In this document: positions 33,476-44,570 of the stretch, one piece after another | Numbering within the stretch: position 1 is the stretch's first letter | Layout of the letters: each line of letters opens with the position of its first letter | Assembly: GCA_019155205.2 (NCBI GenBank) | Contig: JAHNZQ020000079.1 | Location: 1,639,156-1,703,155, forward strand | Direction: 5' to 3' | DNA: 64,000 bases | From: Gracilaria vermiculophylla | Lineage: Eukaryota; Rhodophyta; Florideophyceae; Gracilariales; Gracilariaceae | Made by a program: the position numbers and the translations under genes | Notes under the pieces: generated by a model | The model's input: the letters and a program-made list of their open reading frames with translations, nothing else | What the model was told of the DNA's origin: nothing | Databases searched by the model: none

Positions 33476-36110
33476 CTACAGGTCACCGAGTCGCGTTATA
33501 TACTCTGCTTCGAGGCGTACTTTTGCCGTGAGCGCTTGGCTCTCGAAAAACTCCGATAGGCTTTCCTTAATGGCCGCCATCGAGGCTCGGTCCGCTTGGG
33601 CCTTGTGGAGTTCTAAGACCCAGGCACTCGCCTCTAGCAGAGCCTTTACAGGAGAATCCGGAGCAGGACCGCCCGTCACCAGGCACGCCTGCATCAATTC
33701 CTGGAAGGCAGCTGTTATAAAACAGATGAGCTATTTGCGCTGCACTCTCTTTGTGACACAGGGCGCACAGTTCACCATTTGAACTATCAACACGCCCCCT
33801 CGCCCTGTACTCCCTTACAGAACGAGACCTCCAGCTTACAGTAACCACTTTTGACCACTGCTGTACACATGTACGATTTCTCAGGCTCAGGTCACTTCTG
33901 GGAATTGAACCCAAGGTCCCAGCGTTTAGCTGGGCCCATAACCTGTTAGAAAAACAGATGAACTATTTGCGCTATACTCTTTTTGTGACACAGGGCCCAC
34001 AGTTCACCATTTAAACTATTAGCAGCAGCACCCAGAGGCCCAGAGGAAAATCCGCCCGACGGTGCACCCGAAGCTGACACATCCGTTGACGGCGCAGCAA
34101 CTGCCACGAAAAGAGCCACGGACGGCGAACCAGGTGGGATAGACGATTCTCGACGGGACTTCGCAGGTTTCGCCGTGGAGTTCGGCAGAGCCATGGACGG
34201 AGTCGGTGACGCCGGAGGTGACGGCGGTAGGGGAACTGGAACGCTCCGCAGGCGAGGCTGAAGAACAGGCGCAGGGACGCTCCGCAGTCGAGGTTCCACC
34301 ATAGTGGCCGAAGGTACAGTAACGGGAGCACTCTTGTCCTCTTTCATAAGAGACACGGCGGCTACCACTGCGGGAGCACCCGGCATTGCAGGGGGCCGCG
34401 AAGTTATCGTTTCAGGAGGCGCACCCATATCCTGGGACGGAACCGGTAGCCGACGGGGCGTATGCTGCGCCAGGCTCTCCATCCAGGGTTTTTAGTCGGG
34501 TACGCGGAGCCGTGGCACCTGAGGAACCCAAGAAGGCGCCAGACGGGGAAAGGCTGGATAGGCTCATTCGTCCTCGTCTCCACAAGGACTCCTCAGGATG
34601 GGGTGGAACTTATCTTTGCCGTGTTCGTACCAAAAGAAGCCCGGCGTATCGTTCTACGCCGCCTGCAGGTTGTCATCCAGCAGCGTCTGCGCCTCAGAAT
34701 CACTCCATGTGGTGCCCTTTATGAGATTCTAGCTGCCAAAGGAGCGCAGGACCCGGATATTGGACGCCATCAAGGGGAGCTAACGTCCGGCGGTCAACTG
34801 ATACGAAGAGTCCCAGTAGAGGCGACCGTCGCGGGACCGAGTATAGGAGGTGACGCCCTCGTCCTCTGCTTGGAGATACGCCATTAGGGTGCCGACCGCG
34901 ATCTCCGTCGAGGCGACAAACATGAAGAAACGCCCAAGGGAGTCGTGGGGATCTAGAAACTCTGAGGTGTGGTACGCGAAGGTGATGAGTGTCGCCACAC
35001 AGAGGTGCGGGGATGCTCAGTGGTACGTCCAAGAGTCGTTCACCTTGAGGTAGTTCTTCGGACGCTGCCCGGAAGGCATGTAGTGGAATTCCGTATTATG
35101 CCAACCAAAGAAGTACCCGAAGACTGTGTGTACTCCGGTTTCATCCGCAAGGCGCGTCCCCCATCGATTTCGGTTAAACCAGTAGAGTCGATCGTATGGG
35201 GGATCGAAGAGCAACACCGTGAGGGCCGAGCGTTCATCGGCAGTGCTTTTGGGTCTCTCCGCGTTTTGGTGTGAGCTCTCCTTGTGAAGGAGTACCTGGA
35301 GTCGCGCCCGAATCTCACGTTCCTCGGCGCACCTCAGATATGGAGTGTCGCAGTGTCGCACCGTGGTTGGAGCGTTGTTACCGTGCACCGGAGTGTGGAG
35401 CCAGTGAGCGCATTAGGCATCCACCCGGTTCCGCTTTTGGTCGTCCCACACCACCTCCGGTACGGCGTGGAATCGCATCGCCTGGAGGTACGGTCCGAAA
35501 TGGTCGTTGTAATCCTCCACGAGGCACGGGAGACCTACAAGCTTATCATGGAACGGGACGAAGACTCGCAGGGCGCGATGGTAGAGCTGTCCCCCTGGAT
35601 GGAACGGTGCACCTGTCAAAGTGTGATACACTGCAGAATTGGATGGCGACGTAGGCGCCGGAGTTGGAGCAGACACGCCGAAGGTGTAGGACGCTGGATG
35701 GATGGCGACCGAACGCGTTGTAGCACATAAGGAGAGTGATCTGACGCCACTTATGGAGCGGCCCGCTGTAATACGCCCGACCGGGGAGGGAGCCACGTCA
35801 AGCCGCCATCGTGGAATTCCCAGAGAAGCCGGGGGACCGAAAGCAGGCGAGGTGTGGAGCACCACATCGGGGCATACGTTCATATCCATTGGAGGCCGAA
35901 GGGGGTGCGGACGCGAAGATTATGAGATCATGCACTTTCAGGGGGACGGGATGAACGGACGCGATGAATCGGGTGTTCATCGGAGAAGAATCCTCGAAGT
36001 AATCGGAGCGTTAAGTGCCTGGAGGGAGTCAGTGTCCACTCTGTACTGACCCATGCTCTGGCCCCGGAGGTTGCAATCCTGCACCGGGCACGACATGCTG
36101 GAGTGCGCAA
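33476..36110 (-). pseudogene. Antisense ORF of gypsy family 1, copy B
   Basis: Minus-strand frames 36110-35928, 35889-35413, 35388-35017, 34998-34780, 34482-33946 and 33697-33476 reproduce copy A (5748-8068): ALRVFVPFHD, HFGPYLQAMRFHAVPEV, FDPPYDRLYWFNRNRWGT, ITFAYHTSEFLDPHDSLGRF, the Pro-rich linker with LRSVPAPV and LRSVPVPL, and the helix ELHKAQADRASMAAIKES ending GDL-stop. Copy A ends CDNL-stop at the equivalent codon. The TRIM at 33713-34024 interrupts it; across that insertion the frame joins exactly (LGAA to AFQEL). It starts within about 300 bp of the 3' LTR. Function unknown. Confidence 0.6.
33713..34024 (-). mobile_element. TRIM-type miniature LTR retrotransposon, copy 2
   Basis: 312 bp on the minus strand. 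LTRs of about 80 bp (33944-34024 and 33713-33792). GGTTATGGGCCCAG (reverse complement of 33930-33943) follows the 5' LTR immediately, exactly as in Drosophila copia. A purine-rich GGGCGAGGGGGCG precedes the 3' LTR. Perfect 5-bp target duplication GCAGC (33708-33712 and 34025-34029). No coding capacity; must be moved in trans. Confidence 0.85.
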
Positions 36111-36396
36111 AAGCTCATGCCGCTGACTGGCGCGGCAGCACCGACGGGTTACGACAAAAAGGAGGAGACGCAGCCGGGTTAAGGAGGACTAGGGCCCGCA
36201 AACACCGCATGGGAAACAACACGAGCCCGTGGTGGTACGCCACGTAGCAGTATTGAAGTATGAAAGAACAGCTGAAGGAGAAAACGTGTCAATCGCCAAA
36301 GGCCACGGTAGCATCAACACCGATAGAAGCCACCCCGGGGATCAAGGAATCGGAAGATGCACCTCGAGCACGGGTTGCAATTCAGGAAAGGTGGTA

Positions 36397-36950
36397 TAGA
36401 GTACAGTGGCATCTAAGGCGATATGGTGGTGTGTCTTTGTGGCGTGATATTCCTAAGGAGGCCTCGTTTTTTATTAACGGAGCTACGTGGTGCATAATTC
36501 CGCCCACGTGTCCTACAGTATCCTTAAGGGACTGTAAATTTTATATTTATTTTAATTAATTTATGCACGTAATTATTACAGAAGTGAGACCTGCCGAGGC
36601 GGGCTCCCGGCTCGGTACTTAATCTGCCGGTTGAGCTCTACCTCTAGAAAAGTAAAGACAAGCACCCTTGAGTCTTCATCTACTTTTCCGGTTGGAGACT
36701 CTCGTCGATCATCCTAAGGTTTCTAAGCCGACGATCCCCAGGTCGCATCATAGCAGCGCCTGGAGGAGCATTGTCCGCCCAGTGAACCTACCCCTCCGCT
36801 TGATGTTTGCGGATCCCCTTTAAGAATTCCACCGACTCGCGACATCAGATACCAGAGACCAACTTCAGGAACACGCACCTTTCGTGTCAACAAAAGCTCC
36901 TAACGGACGTTGTGCTCTACTACCTCGAAAGGAGGGCTCACAGTCCCACA
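36397..36950 (+). repeat. 3' LTR of gypsy copy B
   Basis: 554 bp, direct repeat of 26077-26629; the first base pair reads TA rather than TG (TAGAGTACAGTGG). Ends CAGTCCCACA, then returns to Tc1 sequence at 36951. Confidence 0.85.
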
Positions 36951-37094
36951 AAGTCCTTAAATTGGAGCTGATTGGCGTACACCCGGCGAGCCAGTAGCCC
37001 CCAAATGTTCTCTTTAATATTGAGATCTGGCGACTTAGCCGGCCATTAAAGCAAATCAAGCTTGCGATCTTCTAACCACTTTGTAGTATAGACC
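36951..37094 (-). pseudogene. Tc1 element a, middle piece
   Basis: Minus-strand KWLEDRKLDLL-stop-WPAKSPDLNIKENIWGLLAR then RVYANQLQFKDF is the C-terminal part of a Tc1 transposase catalytic domain; the last Asp (SPD) and Glu (KEN) are present. It continues into 26076 on the left, across gypsy B, and into 38386 on the right, across Tc1 element b. Confidence 0.7.
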
Positions 37095-38385
37095 GACCGA
37101 TATACGGACTGTTTCAAAAACATACGACATGTTGTCAAATCTCAAAAAACTACCAAATGTATGCTGTACGCCTACAAAAATAGGTTTCAGAAAAAAGTAA
37201 CGTCAAAAAACCGTTTCAAAAACATATGATCATCAATAACAAATCTTTATTGCGCGACGCTCAATACTTTATTTTACATTCTTTTGCTGTATAATGCTAA
37301 TGCAGCGTTTCGGCATCGAATTGATGTACTTTTCCACAGTTGAAACTGTTATAGATTTCCAGCAATTTTTAATACAGTTATTGAGTTCCAAAACTGTCTG
37401 AAATTGTCTTCCATGCGCATGAACCTTCTTCGCCAGCAGTCCCCACACGTTTTCAATTGGGTTAAAATCTGGTGCGCGCGCCGGCCACTCTAAAACACAT
37501 ACCTTAGAGTCCTGTAACCAATTTGATTAAAGATGAACTCTGTACAGGCGCATTATCCTGTTGAAATATGAAATTTTCTTAATGAAAACATAAATCAAAC
37601 GGTAGCATATAATTGTATGGAACTTCTTGATATTTTTCTGCATTCATGTTTGTTTCAATAAAGACAACTTCCGTTAGAACGGTTTTAGAAACTCCCGCCC
37701 AAACCATTAAAGAGCCTTCACCGGAATGCCTGGTATAAAATTCATGATGTTACTCACGAAGATCGGGCCAATAAAATTTTTAGCAATCTGATCCGTTTAA
37801 ATTGAACTTTTTTCATCAGTATAAATAACATTTTTCCACTTTTCTTTCCAGTAGGCTTTTCCAGCACACCAGTCAACTCTCTTCTGATTGTGATGGTCTT
37901 GGAGAAAGAAAGCTTTTTCAAGTTTTTTAAATTTAAAAAACTTTGTACTATATATCTGCCTCCATGTAGTAGATTTAAAAACGTTGAGATTGAGATTTTT
38001 TCCAATTGTTTTGCACAATACGTTTTTTTCACAACTCTCTTTTAATTCCTGTTTTATGTGCTGGGCTGAGCTTCTTCAGGCGTCTCGAAGATCGTTATAA
38101 GCTCTAAAAAGGGAAAATTTTAAGAAAAGTAGCGATTGTGACCCTTAAACGCTTTTATGTTTTAGCGATAGCACTCTTAGAATGTTCCTCGGCGTTTTAC
38201 TTTTCGATTTGAAGCTGCTTTTGCATAGAAAGTGGTGGGACTCGAGCCATTTTTACTAGAAAAAAGACGGTGTACGTATCTCTTTGCAACGATTCTACAT
38301 AGACTATGTGCAATATCTAATCTACAGTACAGTTTTGGCGCACTTTTGAGGGGTAACATATTTTGAAACACACTCTATAGAGGCA
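37095..38385 (-). mobile_element. Tc1/mariner element b, nested in Tc1 element a
   Basis: About 1.29 kb with similar inverted ends (TATACGGACTGTTTCAAAA at the left; TATAGAGTGTGTTTCAAAA, inverted, at the right) next to TA dinucleotides, the Tc1/mariner target. The minus-strand transposase shows WKNVIYTDEK (first Asp), FQQDNAPVQSS (second Asp, across a frame change) and EWPARAPDFNPIENVWGLLA then KKVHAHGRQF (third Asp and Glu). Several frameshifts and stops. It separates FQHDGAS from KWLEDRK of element a. Confidence 0.75.
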
Positions 38386-39260
38386 CCATCGTGTTGAAAC
38401 GTAAACGATTCTCCGATTGCGTCAGCTGCAAACCGCAAGATTTCCCTCTCTAATATTTTGCACTTTTTATTAGAATCCATACTCCTTTGCAAACCACTAA
38501 CATGCTAAGACCATAGAATGAACATGCTTCCAATAACATGATAGAGTCCTCACCATTTTGTTGTTTTGAAAAAAGAACTTCTTTCTTCAGTATGTCATGC
38601 CAATATTAAGCAAAACCATCTAGACCATCAAGGTTAAACTTCTTTTCATCAGAAAAAATAATTGTTTTCCACTGTTCCAATGAATACGTCACTTTATGAC
38701 GAGCCCAAAATTTCCTTTCCTCTTTGCGGCGTTCCGTCTTCATTGGTAGGGATTTCATTTTTTTAATTTATCAAATTCGGGTCTTCATTCAGGATCTGTT
38801 GCACTTTTAGGACAGAAACTGGTGCTGAAAGAGAGTTTCGAAGCTCTCTAGCCGACTGATTTTAATTTAATGCTGCACGAAGCATAACTCTTTTGGCTGA
38901 CGATGAAAAGTTTTGGTTGTTTGATCCCTTGAAACGCATGTTATACTTTCCTTGATTCTTTAAAAAATTCTGTATAACTGTTCAAGAGCAGTTCAAAGTG
39001 TCAGAAAGTTCTTTCTACAAGCAACAGACAGCTTTGGCAGCCTATATTATTCCTTTTTCATTATCGGAAAGAGGTTTACCACGTCGCATTTCTTCTGAAT
39101 TTGGTTCGTGGAGACGTAAGGAAGACTGAGATGGAACTATTTTGGTATTTAAACTAAAGAACTGTATAGTACGCGCTATTTAGAAGAGATAAAGAACACA
39201 TAATTAGACTTTAATTATATTTCGCAGGTCTTTATCGTGATTAGGTTACTGAAGGCCACA
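38386..39260 (-). pseudogene. Tc1 element a, N-terminal two thirds
   Basis: Minus-strand reading with frame changes: LRNSLSAPVSVLKVQQIL (helix-turn-helix region), RRKEERKFWARHKVTYSLEQ, WKTIIFSDEKKFNLDGLDGF then YWHD (first catalytic Asp, the typical Tc1 FSDEKKFNLDGPDG motif), and FTFQHDGASI (second Asp) at 38386. Terminus near 39260. A cut-and-paste transposase, now dead. Confidence 0.7.
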
Positions 39261-39384
39261 GAAATTTTCGTAGTATACTGTAACTTTATAAATAGGTTAT
39301 GAATGTCAGGCTAGTGCGTATGACTGAATTTGCTACAGGGAAAGAAAAGTTCTTCAGCAACAACTGTAGAAGTAGAGGGTGCCT

Positions 39385-39793
39385 TTTTTTCAGATTTCGC
39401 GGACTGTATGAGGTCGAATTGACCTCATACAAGGTCAGCATACACCATCACGCAAAATTGAAAAACATATTGAAATCTGATTAGTGGGGCATAACATTTC
39501 GAATATCAAATTTCAAAGACGGCCTACGGAGCTAATCAAGTTCTGCAAAGATCTGTCTTCACTGCACCAATTCATGGGTGTTGTTGACAATCACGAGTGA
39601 TCCAATAGCCACAAGTTTTGTTTGAGTGTAGTGTACATGGTTCGCCGCTGCAGGTCTACAAGACACCATAAAGATGTTATATTGAAAAGAAATTGGAAAA
39701 CTTTCAAACGTTTTGGTACAATTCTAGAATAAGTAAACTTGACCTCATATGAGGTCATTTGACCTTATATGAGGTCGCTGGTCTACTAGACAC
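39385..39793. mobile_element. Non-autonomous piggyBac-family MITE
   Basis: About 410 bp sharing both ends of piggyBac copy 1 but no transposase. The left has TGAGGTC palindrome pairs and CACCATCACGCAAAATTGAA; the right has GACCTCATATGAGGTC (39741-39756) and a variant (39761-39776), ending CTACTAGACAC. The section AACTTTCAAACGTTTTGGT echoes 12390-12405 of copy 1. Confidence 0.65.
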
Positions 39794-39795
39794 TG

Positions 39796-40960
39796 GTGTC
39801 TATCGGATTGATGCGCTGACTTTATGAGGTCAAATTCATCTTATATGAAGTCAGCGCACCATCACGCAGAATTAAAATTAAAAGTTTGGGATTTGATCCG
39901 TAGGCTATTAGATTATAAAAATTACAATTAAAATTTTGTTCTCCGGGGTTGCCAGTGAACAATAGTTATTTGTATAATATGCAATGAGCTATCGCAGAAG
40001 GTCAGTGGTCATCAGATTACCTGCAAGAAACATCTTCTGAGTTCAAACCTCGCTGAATTTCTAAAAACGCAAAAACTATTTCGGAAGCCCGACTAATTCT
40101 ATAAATATTTAAACTCTCCGAACGTTTTCAAAACCGACTCTAACAGCATAAGTAAAGCGTTGACACCCATTACAAAAAGAGTTTTGAAACAGAGTCCAAA
40201 TAATATAACCAAGCCAGAATATCGCGGATTGAAGTAGTAAAACACCTAAGATTAAAGTACTTTTGCCAAACGTTTGCGTTGCAATATAGAATATTACTTA
40301 ATCCAACGTGTGTTTTCCACGTTATTGACATTCTTTTATATATAATTTGCTTTTCTATACCGTGATACTACTCAATGTTTTTAAAAAACAATATCTATTG
40401 GTATTAGAATGAAATAAAACCACTCTTTTTTTTCTGTGAATATTATGCAGAACATAAAAACTTCGACTTTGTGTTACCGTTGTAATAATTGCATCTTTCT
40501 TTATATAAATCTTTTACAAACATTAAGTCCTTTGTTTTTCTTCTTCTATTGGTATGCATTAAATGCAAGCCAGGGCTAAAAAACATTGGCAGTTTAAAAT
40601 TATTTTCGTTTTCTGTTTCATATCTATTCATTAAACCAGTTCCGTGCCGTCTATTTTCTATAAACGTATCAGCGAACGAGCTATAGAACTGGTCGGGGTT
40701 TTTGACGCTTCTGTTTCCATTTGCTGCTTTATACCGTTTATAAGCGCCCCAATGCAAATTGCGAAAAGGGAGCATTTGACTCGTACTGAGCACTTTTTCA
40801 CTCTCATTTTCTTCTCAAGATTCAAATCATTTTGTCGGTATCTTTTCTAGCAATCGATCATTAAATATATTTTGTAATACTCTTCATAAATCTCAGGAAC
40901 CGCAACTTCAAATGCCATTTTCTTAGAAATAGTTCCCTCTCGTCTTCATTGCTTCCTAGA
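39796..40960 (-). mobile_element. piggyBac-type transposon copy 2, truncated
   Basis: Begins GTGTCTATCGG two bases after the MITE ends, so the two lie end to end. It is collinear with piggyBac copy 1 (9599-10760) including the tRNA-like module (39990-40056), and then is lost before the catalytic part. Confidence 0.7.
40443..40950 (-). pseudogene. piggyBac transposase C-terminal fragment, copy 2
   Basis: Minus-strand RSVKNPDQFYSSFADTFIEN, NRRRKTKDLMFVKDLYKERC and NYYNGNTKSKFLC align with the C-terminal part of copy 1 (10231-10536). The catalytic domain is missing. Confidence 0.7.
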
Positions 40961-41099
40961 TTGTCAGGAAATTAAACGTCGCTCCAAACTGTTACATCAA
41001 ATATATGATCTGCTGGCTTCTTCTTGAAAACATCTGAGATTTATAGGCTTGTGTTTTTTAGGCACCTCAGTATCCTTTTCCTATTGCACCATATTGACG

Positions 41100-44000
41100 T
41101 CTTGTGGTTCGTGGAATATCTTGATAAGAAATAGACCGCATATTATATGCCGTACCTCATACACCTCGACAGATAAAGCCGTTTTCCCAGAAGCATTTTG
41201 TATTCGGAAATCACAACAGATTCTGGTACATCTGCGGGAGGAAGTAGCTTGAGACCAGGAACTAGTGGTTTGCTTAGACTCACAGCCTTCTTCATTTCAA
41301 AATTTTCAACTATCTTTTCCGTATTTTTCTTGGTAGAAAAATGAATTCCAGACATATCTTGACGAATTTGGAAACCCAATGCTTCCGTGGGAGATTTCAG
41401 ATCGTAAATTTCGAACTTCTATTTCACAAAATCAACAAATGTATTGACCTTCTTAGGTACATAACAAAGAGCCAGATCATCAATATGGGTTAATATAAGC
41501 TCGGTCGGGCACTTTGTTTGCGTGTAGTATAGATATGCTTCTCTACATAGCGTACAAATCCAAGTTTGTGTGGAAACTTTTCAAGTGCCTATTGCCATAG
41601 TATCGAGGAAGGTGCAGTTCCATAGAGTGCTCGTTTCAGATTCCAGCAATATACATCTCGGATCTTGACCCCATCAGGAGGGGTTCCCTAAATGTGGGAG
41701 TTGCAGATGACGTTCAGGAATGCAGACACAAAATCAATGGAAAAGGAAGAGAACCCATATGTGGCCATTAAATCATAATAAAAGATAACAAGACGTATAG
41801 TTTCCTAATGCAAAGTAGACGCAAATCTATCACCAAAGCTCATATTGAACTCAAGTTCTCTTACAACAAGTCGAGCTTTGCATCTTTCAGAGTTATTTTC
41901 TCCGAAAGCTTCTTGATGAACACAAATCGAGTAGAAACGACTCTTGATGTTCTGTTGACAACTTCACAACTTCATATGCGCTAAAATTCTGCAAGTCTTT
42001 GAGCTCTAGCTCAATATCATCCAACTACTTCTTGGATTCAGGTCTCCTAAACGCATCTCAAATATTCAAAGACAGAGATTCAATCATTGTTGTTGTCTGA
42101 AATCCTCACAAGTGCTTCCAAGAAACTGTTTTTTTTGTCTTCTCCAGGATGAATAATTCCTTCCTATTTGCTGATGAATTTCTGGAGTGTGTCTTCTGGA
42201 ACGCCAGGAAACGTCTTTGGATTACAAGTGGAAGTTGACGGTGCCTCGATAAAGTCAGGTTATCCAAAGTCGAGAAGAAAACGTTCTGTAGAATTTGTCC
42301 TGTACCTAAGCATAATACCAGGCTTGGTTGGGTGGTCGACCTTGTTGCATTTCTCACTCTGGATATAGATATTAACTCTGCAACCAAATGAGATCAGCCT
42401 TTCATAGTTTTCAGAAAGCCGATATCAAGCACAGAACGGCGTTTGATGATTAAAAAAGGAGTGGTGTGACCGATTTTAACGGAAGCCGACTTGGACTAAA
42501 GCGAACGATCAAAAAGTAGTAGAGAGCGTATATTTCAGCGGCATAGGTCGCACAGTTTCCAAAAACGTGCGATTGAGTTATTCAGCCAAACCCATTTCTT
42601 TACGTGCTGCAACGGATCAGGATTATTGACGTGTATCATTCAACATGCAGAGTGATTGAAATGTCATGCTAAGATATTCAGAGCCTTGATAAGACCAAAT
42701 AGTAGAAATTGTAATTGATCCATCTTCCAAGAACTCTGAAACTCCTCGATGAATATCTGATTTCTTGCGTAGCATTTCAATGTGACCTTACCTGAAGAAT
42801 CATCGACATACAATGGGAAGTACTTGAATCCATCGATTTAATCAACTGGCATTTCTTATAATTCAGAGTGCACAAGATCATATAGGCTTCGATTTAGTTT
42901 CTTGAACTTCCTATGACGAACGTTTCGAGTAGTCTTCGTTGCATTGAAAACGTCACAAGGATATTTGACGCCCACATCAGTCTTGATTTTCAGGTGCTTA
43001 ATTTTGTCGTGTGACATATGCCGTAACAAAGGATGAATGTCTTGATAATTTCGAGCGCAATATGAATGGTTTTTCGTAGACAAAGCACATTGAATATAAA
43101 CAAGCTCTAATATCGTAAGATTTGAAAAGATCATGAGATGTCAGAAAATTCGCGATCCTAGTTTGAGGCTTCGAATGCCGTTATCGAAGAAGTAACGAGC
43201 CCCTTTGCCTTCGAGATTAATTAATGAGACAAGAATGACAGTAAGCTCTGGAACGAACAATACGTTGGCGATGGTGATTATTGCTAGGGTCCCCTCAAAA
43301 CGAACGGTTCCAAATCCTATAATAGCATGTTTTCCTGTTGCACATTCAAGAAGCTAGAGTGTGGAAAGATGTCTCCAACAAACATCTTCGGGTTGCAGAA
43401 GAAATGATCAGTTGCTCCTGAATCAACGACAATCTTATCAGTAAGACCTTGTAGTACATGATTACCAACAATAGATACATGAAGCTGAATATTTGGGTAA
43501 GAGCATCTGTTGAGCATTTATATTTTTTGGACTGAGGATTGATGTAGCACCAGTCGGCAGTGTGTCTAGATTTCTTGCAAGAATCACAATGGTAGGTATA
43601 CTTCTTTTTCTTCTAATACCTCGAATTCTTGTTGGCTTCTTGTAACTTTTTACGTTTCCCATACTTTATTTTGAATGGCGAGGAGTTGACGTAAACTTGA
43701 ATATTGGCAATCAAAGGATGATAATCCGAACTATCTTATCTTGACTAGAAGAATAGAAAACCAGTCAGACTAAAGTCACATTCGAAACAAATTCAAGACT
43801 ATGGTCAGACTTAAAATCGTCGTCGAGAGTCACATCGACATCAATTAGAGCATCGACGAAGTCAGCCTTCTTTTGAAAGTACGCCATAATATTATACGAG
43901 CAAGACGCGATAGCAATGCCTCCAAGGGCTCGCTTGCATGTTTGCATGATGCAGTTGCTGATCGAGTCGTATTGTCGGCGTAGGGCAGCCCATATCTGGT

Positions 44001-44570
44001 GCGGAAAAGTCACGTTTCGCACAAGATTGTATATTTCCGGAGATGTGTTCTTCTTAAGCAGAAAAGTTACTTTTGATTTCTCATGATTCTCTGGTTCCAG
44101 AGCTGTTGGAAAACAGATGAGCTATATGCGTTTTACTTTCTTGTGACACAGAGCGGAAAGTTCACAATTTGAAATATCAATACGCCCCTTCGCCCTGTTT
44201 TTCCTTACAGAACGAGACCTTGAGCTTACAGTTGCCAATGTTGACTTCTGCTGTTCAACTGTACAAAGTTTCAGGCTTCGGTCACTTCTGGGAGTCTAAC
44301 CCAAGGTCCTATAGTTTTAGCATGTCCCATAACCCGTTGGAGACCAAATGAAGTATATGCGCTCTACTCTCTTGTGACTCAGAGCGTACAGTTCACAATT
44401 TGGATTGTCAACAAGAGCTTCTTCATTTTCATAATGGTAATTGTAGAGATCCTGGGACTTAAGCAAAGCGAACATCAAGACCGTTCAAGTACTCCAAGTT
44501 CTCCTTTGAAAAGTGACAATCTTTGCCCCTTCAGATTTCATCAGAGCCGTTCGGGAATATTAATCTGTGA
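41100..44570 (-). mobile_element. Ty1/copia element, copy 1 (degenerate, no LTRs seen)
   Basis: Minus-strand order gag (44570-43765), zinc knuckle (CDSCKKSRHTADWC near 43560), protease (VVDSGATDHFF near 43430), GAG-pre-integrase and integrase start (HMSHDKIKHLKIK, LVHSEL near 42860), RT (IDFVSAFLNV, LIHIDDLALCYVPKKV near 41470, then EYKMLLGKRLYLSRCMRYGI near 41150). This protease, integrase, RT order defines Ty1/copia. Many stops and frameshifts; RNase H and LTRs not found. A TRIM (44104-44413) sits within gag: YENEEA joins LEPENHEKSKV exactly once it and one duplication are discounted. Confidence 0.75.
44104..44413 (-). mobile_element. TRIM-type miniature LTR retrotransposon, copy 3
   Basis: 310 bp on the minus strand, same family as copy 2. 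LTRs 44335-44413 and 44104-44182 (79 bp each). Primer site mutated to GGTTATGGGACA (44323-44334). B-box-like GGGTTAGACTCCC downstream of it. Perfect target duplication AGAGC (44099-44103 and 44414-44418). Inserted in copia copy 1 gag. Confidence 0.85.

Larger units (their letters stand above)
26077..36950 (+). mobile_element. Ty3/gypsy element family 1, copy B (complete structure, 10.9 kb)
   Basis: Two LTRs (26077-26629, 36397-36950) in direct orientation flank gag, protease, RT, RNase H, integrase and chromodomain on the plus strand, and a long ORF on the minus strand before the 3' LTR. TGGTCTCCCGAC directly after the 5' LTR is the likely tRNA primer site (primer tRNA not identified). The LTRs differ from one another visibly, so the insertion is old. 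It sits inside a Tc1 transposase pseudogene (pieces 25740-26076 and 36951-37094). A TRIM (33713-34024) is nested in it. Flanking bases ACGTT and AAGTC may be a worn 5-bp target duplication. Confidence 0.9.

Noticed and set aside
33713..34024. Tandem SINE dimer instead of a TRIM
   Set aside because: The repeated part is only at the two ends, the whole is flanked by one 5-bp duplication, and a primer site and purine tract are in the right places. A tRNA-like layout remains as a separate observation.
35271..35730. Plus-strand ORFs of 127 and 148 codons
   Set aside because: They are the reverse-strand shadow of the antisense ORF of gypsy copy B; the minus frame is the one conserved with copy A.
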